From Pseudomonadota bacterium (GTDB lineage: Bacteria > Pseudomonadota > Alphaproteobacteria > Rhodospirillales > Magnetospirillaceae), in NCBI GenBank assembly GCA_023437865.1, contig JAEZFE010000297.1, forward strand, positions 1 through 7,404: a stretch of 7,404 bases of DNA, read 5' to 3'. Shown here piece after piece: positions 1-5,398 of the stretch. The notes below the pieces were generated by a model, which was given only the letters and a program-made list of their open reading frames with translations, searched no databases and had not been told where the DNA came from. The translations under genes were made by a program, and so were the position numbers. Within the stretch, counting starts at the first letter, position 1. Each line of letters starts with the position of its first letter.

Positions 1-881
1 TCGCCTCGATCGAGGCCAAGCGGGCCAGCGACAAGGTGGCGGGCAAGCCCGCCCTGGTGCTGGTCGGCACCGCCGCCATGCGTGAAGGTCTGCTGCCGGC
101 CGACGAAATCCAGTCGATCATCAGCAAGCGCAAGGGACGCGAGGTCCCGGTGGTCAACCTGCTGACCGGCGGCCAGTCGCCCATGGAGGCCGCCGGCCTG
201 GTCCACGAAGTGGCGCCGCAGGTCAGGGGCACCCTGGTACTGGCGGTCAGCCCCAGCCGCATGGCGGCCTCGACCAACGAGCTCGGCACCCTGCTCGACC
301 ATCCACGCCTGGCCTTCACCAATGAGGGCGTCGTCAGCGAGGCCAAGGCGCTGCACCTGAAGATGCCCGAGCAAACCGGCGTCTACCTGCTCGACAACAT
401 TGAATTCTATGTCATCCGCCTGCCCAGCTTCGCGGCGCATCTGCTGAGCGGCAAGCGCGAAGTCAACAATGTGCAGACCTATTTGGACCGCGGTCATCAG
501 AACGCCGAGGAATGGGCGCGCGACACCGCCATCCTGAAGAAGCGCCTGTCGACCTACGACAAGAACTTCGAGAGTAATATCGCCGCCTATCGCCGCCTGA
601 TCCGCTGGATCAAGGACAACCGATACCCGCTGAACGTGGTGCTGCTGGAGATCCCGATGAACCCCAAGGCGCTGGCCGAAGCCACCGCGCCGGGCTTCTA
701 CCAGGACCACATCGCCAATCTGAAGCGATTCTGCGCCGACGAAGGCTGCACCTACGTCAACACCAATCCGCAGAACGTGGTGCCGCTCGACTCCTTCTAC
801 GACTGGTCGCACCTGTCGGGGCGTCCGGGCAAGGAGGCCTATACGAACGCGTTCCTCAACGAGATCGAGGGGGCCCTGTGA
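1..881 (+). CDS. SGNH-hydrolase-like / DltD-like envelope acyltransferase, 5' partial
   Basis: The reading frame is open to the left edge (first full codon at 3), so the true start and any membrane anchor lie outside the window. The visible part is about 292 residues. It has an SGNH-type layout: a hydrophobic strand LVLVG followed by T-A-A-M-R-E-G-L (block I, codons from 54), a G-G-Q-S-P-M-E block near 168-188, and a C-terminal D-W-S-H (Asp codon 801-803, His codon 810-812), the usual DxxH of the catalytic dyad. In known DltD-like proteins a block I serine accepts the acyl group and passes it to an envelope polymer. Here block I reads Gly-Thr-Ala, with Ala (72-74) at the expected nucleophile position, so activity is uncertain. 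The stop overlaps the next start by one base (TGATG), which implies translational coupling. The family call rests on these blocks plus the MBOAT/ligase/carrier operon; the exact substrate is unknown. Confidence 0.72.
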   Translation, partial: ASIEAKRASDKVAGKPALVLVGTAAMREGLLPADEIQSIISKRKGREVPVVNLLTGGQSPMEAAGLVHEVAPQVRGTLVLAVSPSRMAASTNELGTLLDHPRLAFTNEGVVSEAKALHLKMPEQTGVYLLDNIEFYVIRLPSFAAHLLSGKREVNNVQTYLDRGHQNAEEWARDTAILKKRLSTYDKNFESNIAAYRRLIRWIKDNRYPLNVVLLEIPMNPKALAEATAPGFYQDHIANLKRFCADEGCTYVNTNPQNVVPLDSFYDWSHLSGRPGKEAYTNAFLNEIEGAL

Positions 882-1000
882 TGCCGACCCTGAAATTCGC
901 CGCCGCTGGCCTGGTGCTGGGCTGCTGCATGTTCTTCGCCGCCGCCTCCATGCTCTCCATGAGCTCGGGCGCCCGCGTCTTCGTCTACCAGGGCTTCTGA
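881..1000 (+). CDS. DltX-like transmembrane acyl-shuttle microprotein (39 aa)
   Basis: This short gene lies exactly between the SGNH-like gene and the MBOAT gene. Its ATG overlaps the preceding stop (TGATG), a G-rich Shine-Dalgarno (GAGGGGG, about 867-873) sits ahead of it, and its stop (998-1000) is followed immediately by the MBOAT ribosome binding site. The 39 residues contain one lysine near the N terminus (K5), one hydrophobic span (about residues 6-27), a short linker and the C-terminal hexapeptide F34-V-Y36-Q-G-F39. Gram-positive DltX proteins have the same build (single span, C terminus outside) and end in FxYxxF; the tyrosine is the acyl carrier between DltB and DltD. The match in position, size, topology and terminal motif makes a shared role likely. 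The length alone would be weak evidence, so the assignment rests mainly on the motif and the operon context. Confidence 0.82.
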   Translation: MPTLKFAAAGLVLGCCMFFAAASMLSMSSGARVFVYQGF

Positions 1001-1014
1001 GGAGGAATCGGGAA

Positions 1015-2229
1015 ATGTTCCAAAGTCTCGCTTTCTGGGGGCTGGTTCCGCTGTTCGCCGGCGCCAATGCCCGCCTCAGTCCCAAGGCCCGCGCGCTGAT
1101 GATCACCGCGCTGTCGCTGGGCCTGATCCTGGCGCTGAACCCGATGACCGGCGCCTGGCTGGCCGCCGAGGTGGTGGCGGTGTGGATGGTGCTGGGCGCT
1201 GCGGCGCGCACCACGGGGACCGCCAAGACCGCACTGCTGTGGACCGGCATCACCCTGATCATCGCCAATCTGGTGGCGTTCAAGTACCTGCCCACCGGCG
1301 AGATCGGCGCCGTACTGACCGCCCAGGGCGGCCTAGCCAAGGACGTGGTCGACTGGCTGGTCCAGATCGGCTTCCCGCTCGGCATCAGCTTTCTGTCGTT
1401 CCGCATGATCCACATCCTGGTGGAGTGCATGCGCGGCACGCTGCCCAAGCTGTCGACCAGCGACTACTTCCTCTATGCCTTCTTCTTCCCGATCTGGATC
1501 GCCGGCCCCATCGAGCGGGTCGACCGCTTCTTCGCCGGCCGGGCTGACAAGGTGTCGTCCGACGACCTGACCATCGGCGCCAACCGGGTGTTCTGGGGCC
1601 TGGTCAAGGTGTTCTTCCTCTCGAAAGCGGTGCTGCCGGCACTGTATGCGGCCTCGTTCACCCCCGACAGCATCGCGCCCAACATGGCCCAGCTGGGCGT
1701 GGCCGACACCTGGTGGTACCTGCTGGTGACCTACGCCATCCTGTACACCGACTTCTCCGGCTATTCCGACCTTGCCATCGGCCTATCCCGGCTGTTCGGC
1801 TTCAAGATCGTCGAAAACTTCAACTTCCCCTTCCTGGCCACCAACATGTCCGATTATTGGCGCCGTTGGCACATCAGCCTTGCCAATTGGTGCCAGTCTT
1901 ACGTGTATATGCCCGTCCTTGCCCGAACCCGTCGTCCTAATCTAGCCCTCTATTGCTCGTTCTTCGTGATGGGGCTCTGGCACGCCGCCTCTCCCAACTG
2001 GATCCTGTGGGGCATGTGGCATGCCACCGGCGTCACGCTCTACCGCCTCTACGACCGTTTTCGCCGCAAGAACCTCGCCTTCATCAACACGGCTCACTGG
2101 GGCGTCGCCCTTTTTAACAACCTGCTGACCATTGCGTACGCATCCGGCGCTGGCGCCTTCACCAGCCTGCACGGCAAGGCCCCGATCGCCGCCTCGTTTT
2201 CCCTTCTGGGAAAAGCCATCGGTCTGTGA
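1015..2229 (+). CDS. MBOAT-family membrane-bound O-acyltransferase (DltB-like)
   Basis: A 404-residue polytopic membrane protein, the size of DltB. It would move an acyl group from the cytoplasmic carrier protein across the inner membrane to an extracytoplasmic acceptor. Family signatures seen: a hydrophobic N-terminal half, P-L-G-I-S-F-L-S-F-R at about 121-130, F-P-I-W-I-A-G-P-I-E-R at 158-168, S-G-Y-S-D at 248-252, W-R-R-W-H at 282-286, and G-L-W-H at 320-323, where H323 corresponds to the invariant MBOAT histidine. A strong Shine-Dalgarno (GGAGGAA, 1001-1007) sits seven bases before the ATG and fixes the start. The C terminus (residues 381-404) carries no FxYxxF motif. This fits with the motif being on the separate microprotein just upstream, unlike many Gram-negative MBOATs that have it fused. 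The last 120 codons use Leu and Arg codons differently from the rest (see findings). Confidence 0.93.
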   Translation: MFQSLAFWGLVPLFAGANARLSPKARALMITALSLGLILALNPMTGAWLAAEVVAVWMVLGAAARTTGTAKTALLWTGITLIIANLVAFKYLPTGEIGAVLTAQGGLAKDVVDWLVQIGFPLGISFLSFRMIHILVECMRGTLPKLSTSDYFLYAFFFPIWIAGPIERVDRFFAGRADKVSSDDLTIGANRVFWGLVKVFFLSKAVLPALYAASFTPDSIAPNMAQLGVADTWWYLLVTYAILYTDFSGYSDLAIGLSRLFGFKIVENFNFPFLATNMSDYWRRWHISLANWCQSYVYMPVLARTRRPNLALYCSFFVMGLWHAASPNWILWGMWHATGVTLYRLYDRFRRKNLAFINTAHWGVALFNNLLTIAYASGAGAFTSLHGKAPIAASFSLLGKAIGL

Positions 2230-2257
2230 CCAGACCAAATGAAACGGAGATTGAACC

Positions 2258-3823
2258 ATGTCGTCGCGTAATCTCTATGAAGTGCTGGCCGAATCGGCCT
2301 CCCTGCACCCCACCGCCCCCGCCATCGAGCATGGCGGCAAGGTCATCACCTATGCCGAGCTGCTGGCCCAGGTAAACGAGCTGCGGGACAAGCTGCTGGC
2401 CCGCGGCGTGCGCCCTGGCGACCGTGTTGCCGTGGTATCCCCGCGTGACGCCACCGAGCCCGCCCTGCTGTTCGCCCTGTCCGCCTGCCGGGCCGTATTC
2501 GCCTCGCTGAACCGGCTGTGGAAGCCGGCCCAGGTGGCCTATGCGCTGAACTACCTGAAGCCGGCCTTCTTCCTCGCCGGCAAGATGACGGCGGCCGCCA
2601 TGGCCCATTGCGAGGATTACGTCGCCCCCGCCGGCGGCACCATCATCCTCGAGGATTTGCTGACCATCGCCCCGCCCTCCATCCGCCAGGTTCCGCCGAT
2701 CCCGTCGATCCTGGACCTGGGCGCCATCATCTTCACCTCGGGCTCGTCGGGCCGGCCCAAGGGCGTGATGCACTCGAACGCCAGCCTGATCCGCTGGACC
2801 GAGAGCACCGTGCGCTACCTGGGCAACCGCCCTGGCGACCGCGTGCTGGCGATCCTGCCGCTGGCCTTCGGCTATGGCCTGAACCAGCTGCTGTGCATGA
2901 TCCATTGCGGCGGGTGCTACCGCATCTCGCAATCGCAGCTGATGCCCGACGTGATCAAGGAGCTGGCCGCCAACCCGGTCACCGGCCTGGCCGGCATCCC
3001 CAATTTCTGGCGCGACTTCACCCGCGTGCTGCCCAGCCTCGACATCGACCCCGCCCGCTTCAGCCTGCGCTACGTCACCAATGCCGGCGGCCACTGCCCG
3101 CCGCAGATCCTGGCCGAGGTGCGCCAGCAGATCGAGCAGACCGACGTCTACCTGATGTACGGCACCACCGAGACCCTGCGCTCGGCTTACCTGCCGCCGC
3201 ATCTGTTCGAGAAGAAAATGGGCGCCATCGGCGTGCCGGTACCCGGCGCCCAGGTGCTGCTGCTTAATGCCCAAGGCCAGCCCTGCCGGCCCGGCGAGGT
3301 GGGCGAGATCGTCCATCGCGGCCCCACCGTCGCCAACGGCTATTTCGGCGCCGAGGGTCAGCATTGCGACCGCTTCCGCCCCGCCCCCGAATGGCTGGAG
3401 GCCCATCCCGACGAGACCGTGTGCTTCACCGGCGACCTCGCCCGCCAGGACGAGGACGGCATCCTGTGGTTCGAGACCCGCCGCGACCGCCAGCTCAAGG
3501 TCAGCGGATTCCGCATCAGCCCGACCGAGATCGAGGATGTCACCAAGCAACTGGCCTATGTCGACGACGCCGTCGCCGTCTGCGTCAAGGCTCCCGACGC
3601 GCCCGAGAGCATCCACCTGGCGGTGGCCCTGCGCGAGAACGCCGAAATGCCCGCCGAGGACGAGGTCACCAAGTTCCTGCGCGCCCGGGTGGCCAATTAC
3701 ATGGTGCCGGCCAAGGTGCATTTCTGGAACGAGCCGTTCCCCCGCACCGCCAACGGCAAGACCGATTATTCGACCATCCAGCGCGTGCTCAACACCCCCG
3801 CCGACCTCAAGCAATCCGCCTGA
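2258..3823 (+). CDS. AMP-forming acyl ligase / adenylation enzyme (DltA-like position)
   Basis: A 521-residue ANL-superfamily adenylating enzyme, predicted to activate a carboxylic acid with ATP and load it on the phosphopantetheine of the downstream carrier protein (or on CoA). Motifs in order: P-loop F-T-S-G-S-S-G-R-P-K-G at 159-169, A4 region P-L-A-F-G-Y-G-L-N-Q at 201-210, A5 Y-G-T-T-E at 301-305, A7 T-G-D at 391-393, hinge R-Q-L-K-V-S-G-F-R-I at 411-420, and catalytic K501 in N-G-K. All core residues are present, so it should be active. The A4 region has Gly205 where D-alanine-activating DltA has the aspartate that binds the substrate amino group, so a non-amino acid is more likely. Part of the A4 segment (Y-G-L-N-Q) resembles acyl-CoA ligases of exosortase-linked polysaccharide loci. 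The start is supported by CGGAGA at 2245-2250, seven bases upstream. It lies 28 bp after MBOAT and 14 bp before the carrier gene. Confidence 0.9.
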   Translation: MSSRNLYEVLAESASLHPTAPAIEHGGKVITYAELLAQVNELRDKLLARGVRPGDRVAVVSPRDATEPALLFALSACRAVFASLNRLWKPAQVAYALNYLKPAFFLAGKMTAAAMAHCEDYVAPAGGTIILEDLLTIAPPSIRQVPPIPSILDLGAIIFTSGSSGRPKGVMHSNASLIRWTESTVRYLGNRPGDRVLAILPLAFGYGLNQLLCMIHCGGCYRISQSQLMPDVIKELAANPVTGLAGIPNFWRDFTRVLPSLDIDPARFSLRYVTNAGGHCPPQILAEVRQQIEQTDVYLMYGTTETLRSAYLPPHLFEKKMGAIGVPVPGAQVLLLNAQGQPCRPGEVGEIVHRGPTVANGYFGAEGQHCDRFRPAPEWLEAHPDETVCFTGDLARQDEDGILWFETRRDRQLKVSGFRISPTEIEDVTKQLAYVDDAVAVCVKAPDAPESIHLAVALRENAEMPAEDEVTKFLRARVANYMVPAKVHFWNEPFPRTANGKTDYSTIQRVLNTPADLKQSA

Positions 3824-3837
3824 AAGGAACCCAGAAA

Positions 3838-4089
3838 ATGGCACTTACCAAAGACATCCTGATTGATCTCATCGACGAGCTGTCGGGCTCGGGCCTGCCC
3901 GCCGAAGTGCTGGCCGAACATTCCGAATTGCTGAGCGGCGGGGTGATCGATTCCATGGCGCTGCTGTCCGTGGTCGAGAAGCTGGAGAATGCGCTGGGCA
4001 GGAACGTGCCCCCCGGCGACATCACCATGGAAAACTTCAACTCCGTCGGTGCCATCCTGGCATTGCAGAGCCGCCTGCTGGCCGCTTGA
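3838..4089 (+). CDS. Acyl carrier protein (DltC-like), 83 aa
   Basis: A small acidic helical protein with the carrier motif G-V-I-D-S39-M-A-L-L; Ser39 is the predicted 4'-phosphopantetheine attachment site. Its length (83 residues) is in the range of DltC and free-standing ACPs. The D-S-M context is similar to that of DltC and of stand-alone carriers in polysaccharide acylation loci, and unlike the D-S-L of fatty-acid AcpP. The ATG is preceded by AAAGGAA at about 3823-3829. It is the last gene of the operon, 14 bp after the ligase that probably loads it, and 14 bp before a strong terminator. It would hold the acyl thioester in the cytoplasm for the MBOAT protein. Confidence 0.9.
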   Translation: MALTKDILIDLIDELSGSGLPAEVLAEHSELLSGGVIDSMALLSVVEKLENALGRNVPPGDITMENFNSVGAILALQSRLLAA

Positions 4090-4103
4090 CGGCCCGCACT
4101 CGG

Positions 4104-4144
4104 ATATGGGCGGAGGCGGCCGGCGCCTCCGCCCATATTTTATT
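4104..4144 (+). terminator. Rho-independent terminator of the acylation operon
   Basis: A perfect 15-bp stem, ATATGGGCGGAGGCG (4104-4118) pairing with 4124-4138, with a 5-nt loop (GCCGG) and followed by TTTTATT. It begins 14 bp after the carrier-protein stop codon and is the clear 3' end of the operon. Confidence 0.93.
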
Positions 4145-4198
4145 CAATCGACACAAGTGCTAGTATCGTAGGCAGATACGACGCTCACGAGGTCTGCG

Positions 4199-4429
4199 AT
4201 GCCGTTCTATTCCTACCATTGCACCGGCTGCGATACCGCCTTCGAGATGCTGGTGCGCTCGGACGAGGCCCCGACCTGCCCGTCCTGCGGCTCGGAGAAG
4301 CTGGAGCGTGTGCTGTCGGCGCCCATGGTCGGCGGCAAGACTCGCGAGGCATTGAACGGGTTTCGCGCCCAGGCCGCCCGCGAAGGCCATCTCAGTAATT
4401 ACAGCCGCTCGGAACTCAAGCGCCGTTGA
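4199..4429 (+). CDS. FmdB-family zinc-ribbon protein, 76 aa
   Basis: A short protein opening M-P-F-Y-S-Y-H-C, with paired cysteines C8-x2-C11 and C27-x2-C30 that form one zinc ribbon. It is followed by a basic, low-complexity tail ending in K-R-R. This is the typical pattern of the FmdB/CxxC-CxxC-SSSS regulatory-protein family, whose biochemical role is poorly defined. The start is supported by GAGG at 4189-4192, six bases before the ATG. It is separated from the upstream operon by the terminator at 4104-4144, so it needs its own promoter. A TAGTAT hexamer at 4161-4166 could be the -10 box, but no convincing -35 is visible. Confidence 0.88.
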   Translation: MPFYSYHCTGCDTAFEMLVRSDEAPTCPSCGSEKLERVLSAPMVGGKTREALNGFRAQAAREGHLSNYSRSELKRR

Positions 4430-4468
4430 TGACGCGCTTGTAACGAGATTTCGGATATGGGGCTGGGG

Positions 4469-4480
4469 TAGTCTGCTGCC
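4469..4480 (+). promoter_or_regulatory. Candidate -10 element for a leaderless start at 4481
   Basis: TAGTCT (4469-4474) lies six bases before the ATG at 4481, which puts the expected transcription start on or next to the A of the start codon. No good Shine-Dalgarno is visible here. The same arrangement recurs before the gene at 4673. No clear -35 box was found, so the call is tentative. Confidence 0.35.
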
Positions 4481-4624
4481 ATGACCGAGCCTCGCAGTCC
4501 CGCCCCACCCGCCGCCCCTGCTACCGCCGCAGGCGCCGACCGCGTCGCCGTCATCGCCATGGCGGTGGTCGCCTTCCTCGGCGCCGCCTGTCTGGTCTGG
4601 GCGACCTCGCTGACCGCCGGCTGA
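4481..4624 (+). CDS. Small single-span membrane protein, 47 aa, hypothetical
   Basis: I do not recognise a family. The predicted protein has a proline/alanine-rich N-terminal tail (residues 1-18), a charged D-R pair, then one hydrophobic segment (about residues 22-43) and a very short C-terminal end, so it would be an inner-membrane protein with a cytoplasmic N-terminal tail. It lies 51 bp after the zinc-ribbon gene and 48 bp before the ferredoxin gene, all on the same strand. The third-position GC bias fits real coding. It lacks a convincing ribosome binding site, but a TAGTCT box six bases before the ATG fits leaderless expression. The small size keeps confidence moderate. Confidence 0.55.
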   Translation: MTEPRSPAPPAAPATAAGADRVAVIAMAVVAFLGAACLVWATSLTAG

Positions 4625-4660
4625 GGCGAAAGCGTACTGGCCCGCCGCTTCGTGCCGGCC

Positions 4661-4672
4661 TAGACTGGCGAC
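4661..4672 (+). promoter_or_regulatory. Candidate -10 element for a leaderless start at 4673
   Basis: TAGACT (4661-4666) is followed by exactly six bases and the ATG of the ferredoxin gene, with no Shine-Dalgarno between. The geometry puts transcription start at the start codon. A CTGGCC stretch (4637-4642) is only a weak -35 candidate. Confidence 0.4.
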
Positions 4673-4960
4673 ATGACTCCGGTTCTCTTCGTCTGCACCC
4701 ACCGCAGGATGGGCTGCGCCGGCTCGTGTGCCGGCAGCGGCGCGCTGGAATTGTGTGTCGAACTACGCCGGATCATCGCCGAACGCGGGCTGGGCTGGGC
4801 GGTGGAGACATCCGGTTGCCTGGGCGATTGCGGCCTTGGCCCCAACCTCAAGGCCGCCCCCGGCGGCCCGCTGCTGCAAGGGTGCCGGCCCGAGCGCGCC
4901 GAGGAGTTGATCGACCAATTGCTGACCGAGTGGACCCCGGGCCAGCGGAATGCGGTCTAG
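4673..4960 (+). CDS. Thioredoxin-like [2Fe-2S] ferredoxin, 95 aa
   Basis: Four cysteines are spaced as in the thioredoxin-like [2Fe-2S] ferredoxins: C8, C19 (C-x10-C), then C49 and C53 (C-x3-C) in the signature S-G-C-L-G-D-C-G-L-G-P-N at 47-58. C15 and C28 are additional. The protein is probably a soluble electron carrier; such proteins occur alone or near metal-cofactor genes, and the partner is not evident here. The length is close to the family's usual size. The C-terminal stop (TAG, 4958-4960) lies inside the CTAG duplicated by the insertion sequence that follows, so the element joined the gene exactly at its end without changing the protein, though it separated it from its native 3' flank. 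Confidence 0.87.
   Translation: MTPVLFVCTHRRMGCAGSCAGSGALELCVELRRIIAERGLGWAVETSGCLGDCGLGPNLKAAPGGPLLQGCRPERAEELIDQLLTEWTPGQRNAV
4957..4960. repeat. Left copy of the CTAG target-site duplication
   Basis: CTAG directly abuts the left inverted repeat and recurs directly after the right one (5799-5802). Because CTAG is palindromic and the repeats may include the outer G/C, a 2-bp TA duplication is an alternative reading. Confidence 0.7.
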
Positions 4961-4975
4961 GTTCTGTACCCATAA
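4961..4975 (+). repeat. Left terminal inverted repeat of the IS
   Basis: GTTCTGTACCCATAA; 12 of 15 positions match the right end when that is read on the minus strand. Confidence 0.85.
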
Positions 4976-5006
4976 ACAGGATTCCCATTGAGGCGCGGTT
5001 GTGATT

Positions 5007-5032
5007 CAAACTCCCAAACGTTTGGGAGTTTG
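5007..5032. promoter_or_regulatory. Perfect 26-bp palindrome over the transposase ribosome binding site
   Basis: CAAACTCCCAAAC (5007-5019) is followed with no spacer by its exact reverse complement (5020-5032). The right arm contains GGGAG (5024-5028), the Shine-Dalgarno for the ATG at 5036. In RNA the arms would fold and hide that site. As DNA, the palindrome could instead be an operator. Either role would limit transposase synthesis. Confidence 0.7.
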
Positions 5033-5035
5033 GTC

Positions 5036-5398
5036 ATGGCCCGCTTCGACCTTTCGGAAAAGGAATGGGAAATCATCGCGCCGCTGCTGCCGAACAAGCC
5101 GCGCGGGGTGCCCCGGACGGATGACCGTCGAGTGCTCAGCGGCATCTTCTACATCCTGCGGACTGGTTCGCCGTGGCGCGATTTGCCGGAACGCTACGGC
5201 CCCTACACGACTGCATACAATCGCTTCAATCGCTGGGCCAAGGCGGGTGTCTGGCTGAAGATTTTCGAGGCATTGGCGGCGCAATCGCCGCAGTCGTTGC
5301 AATTCATCGACAGTTCGATCGTCCGCGCCCACCAGCACGCCGCTGGGGGTAAAAAGGGGCCCCGGATAACGCCATCGGCCGTTCTCGTGGAGGACTGA
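5036..5398 (+). CDS. IS5-family transposase, N-terminal part (OrfA)
   Basis: This 120-residue frame starts at an ATG seven bases after GGGAG. It contains the N-terminal DUF4096-type region of IS5 transposases (D-L-S-E-K-E-W-E at 5-12, G-S-P-W-R-D-L-P at 44-51) and the first catalytic aspartate, D92 in F-I-D-S-S-I-V-R-A-H. The family-like sequence continues through G-G-K-K (104-107, codons 5345-5356). After that the frame gives an unrelated tail, P-R-I-T-P-S, to a stop at 5396-5398, while the expected continuation K-G-A-P-D-N-A-I-G-R-S-R-G-G lies in the -1 frame. The run TAAAAAGGGG (5350-5359) is the likely shift point. The protein made from this frame alone would lack two of the three catalytic residues. 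Confidence 0.88.
   Translation: MARFDLSEKEWEIIAPLLPNKPRGVPRTDDRRVLSGIFYILRTGSPWRDLPERYGPYTTAYNRFNRWAKAGVWLKIFEALAAQSPQSLQFIDSSIVRAHQHAAGGKKGPRITPSAVLVED
5350..5359 (+). other. Probable -1 frameshift site between transposase frames
   Basis: Codons GGT-AAA-AAG-GGG run through TAAAAAGGGG. Slipping back one base lets the AAG-reading tRNA re-pair on AAA and opens the second transposase frame. The alternative is a one-base deletion: one additional A would join the frames into a single ORF. Both readings predict the same fused protein of about 255 residues. Confidence 0.6.

Noticed and set aside
2159..3844. A 561-codon open frame on the minus strand opposite the ligase gene
   Set aside because: It is a by-product of GC-rich codon bias on the plus strand. 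Its translation is low-complexity Gly/Ala/His/Gln-rich sequence without domain motifs, and the opposite frame carries a complete motif set.
3364..4089. A longer frame running from within the ligase gene into the carrier protein
   Set aside because: Only the last 83 residues resemble a protein family. The upstream part is Arg/Pro-rich out-of-frame ligase sequence, and the ATG at 3838 has its own ribosome binding site.
2258..4089. Naming the operon genes dltA, dltB, dltC, dltD
   Set aside because: Gene order and parts match, but the ligase lacks the D-alanine-binding aspartate and the target polymer is unknown, so the D-alanylation names would claim too much.
4988..5035. Upstream TTG start for the transposase
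   Set aside because: It would add 16 residues translated from the palindrome and IS end; the ATG at 5036 has a proper Shine-Dalgarno and begins the family-like sequence.
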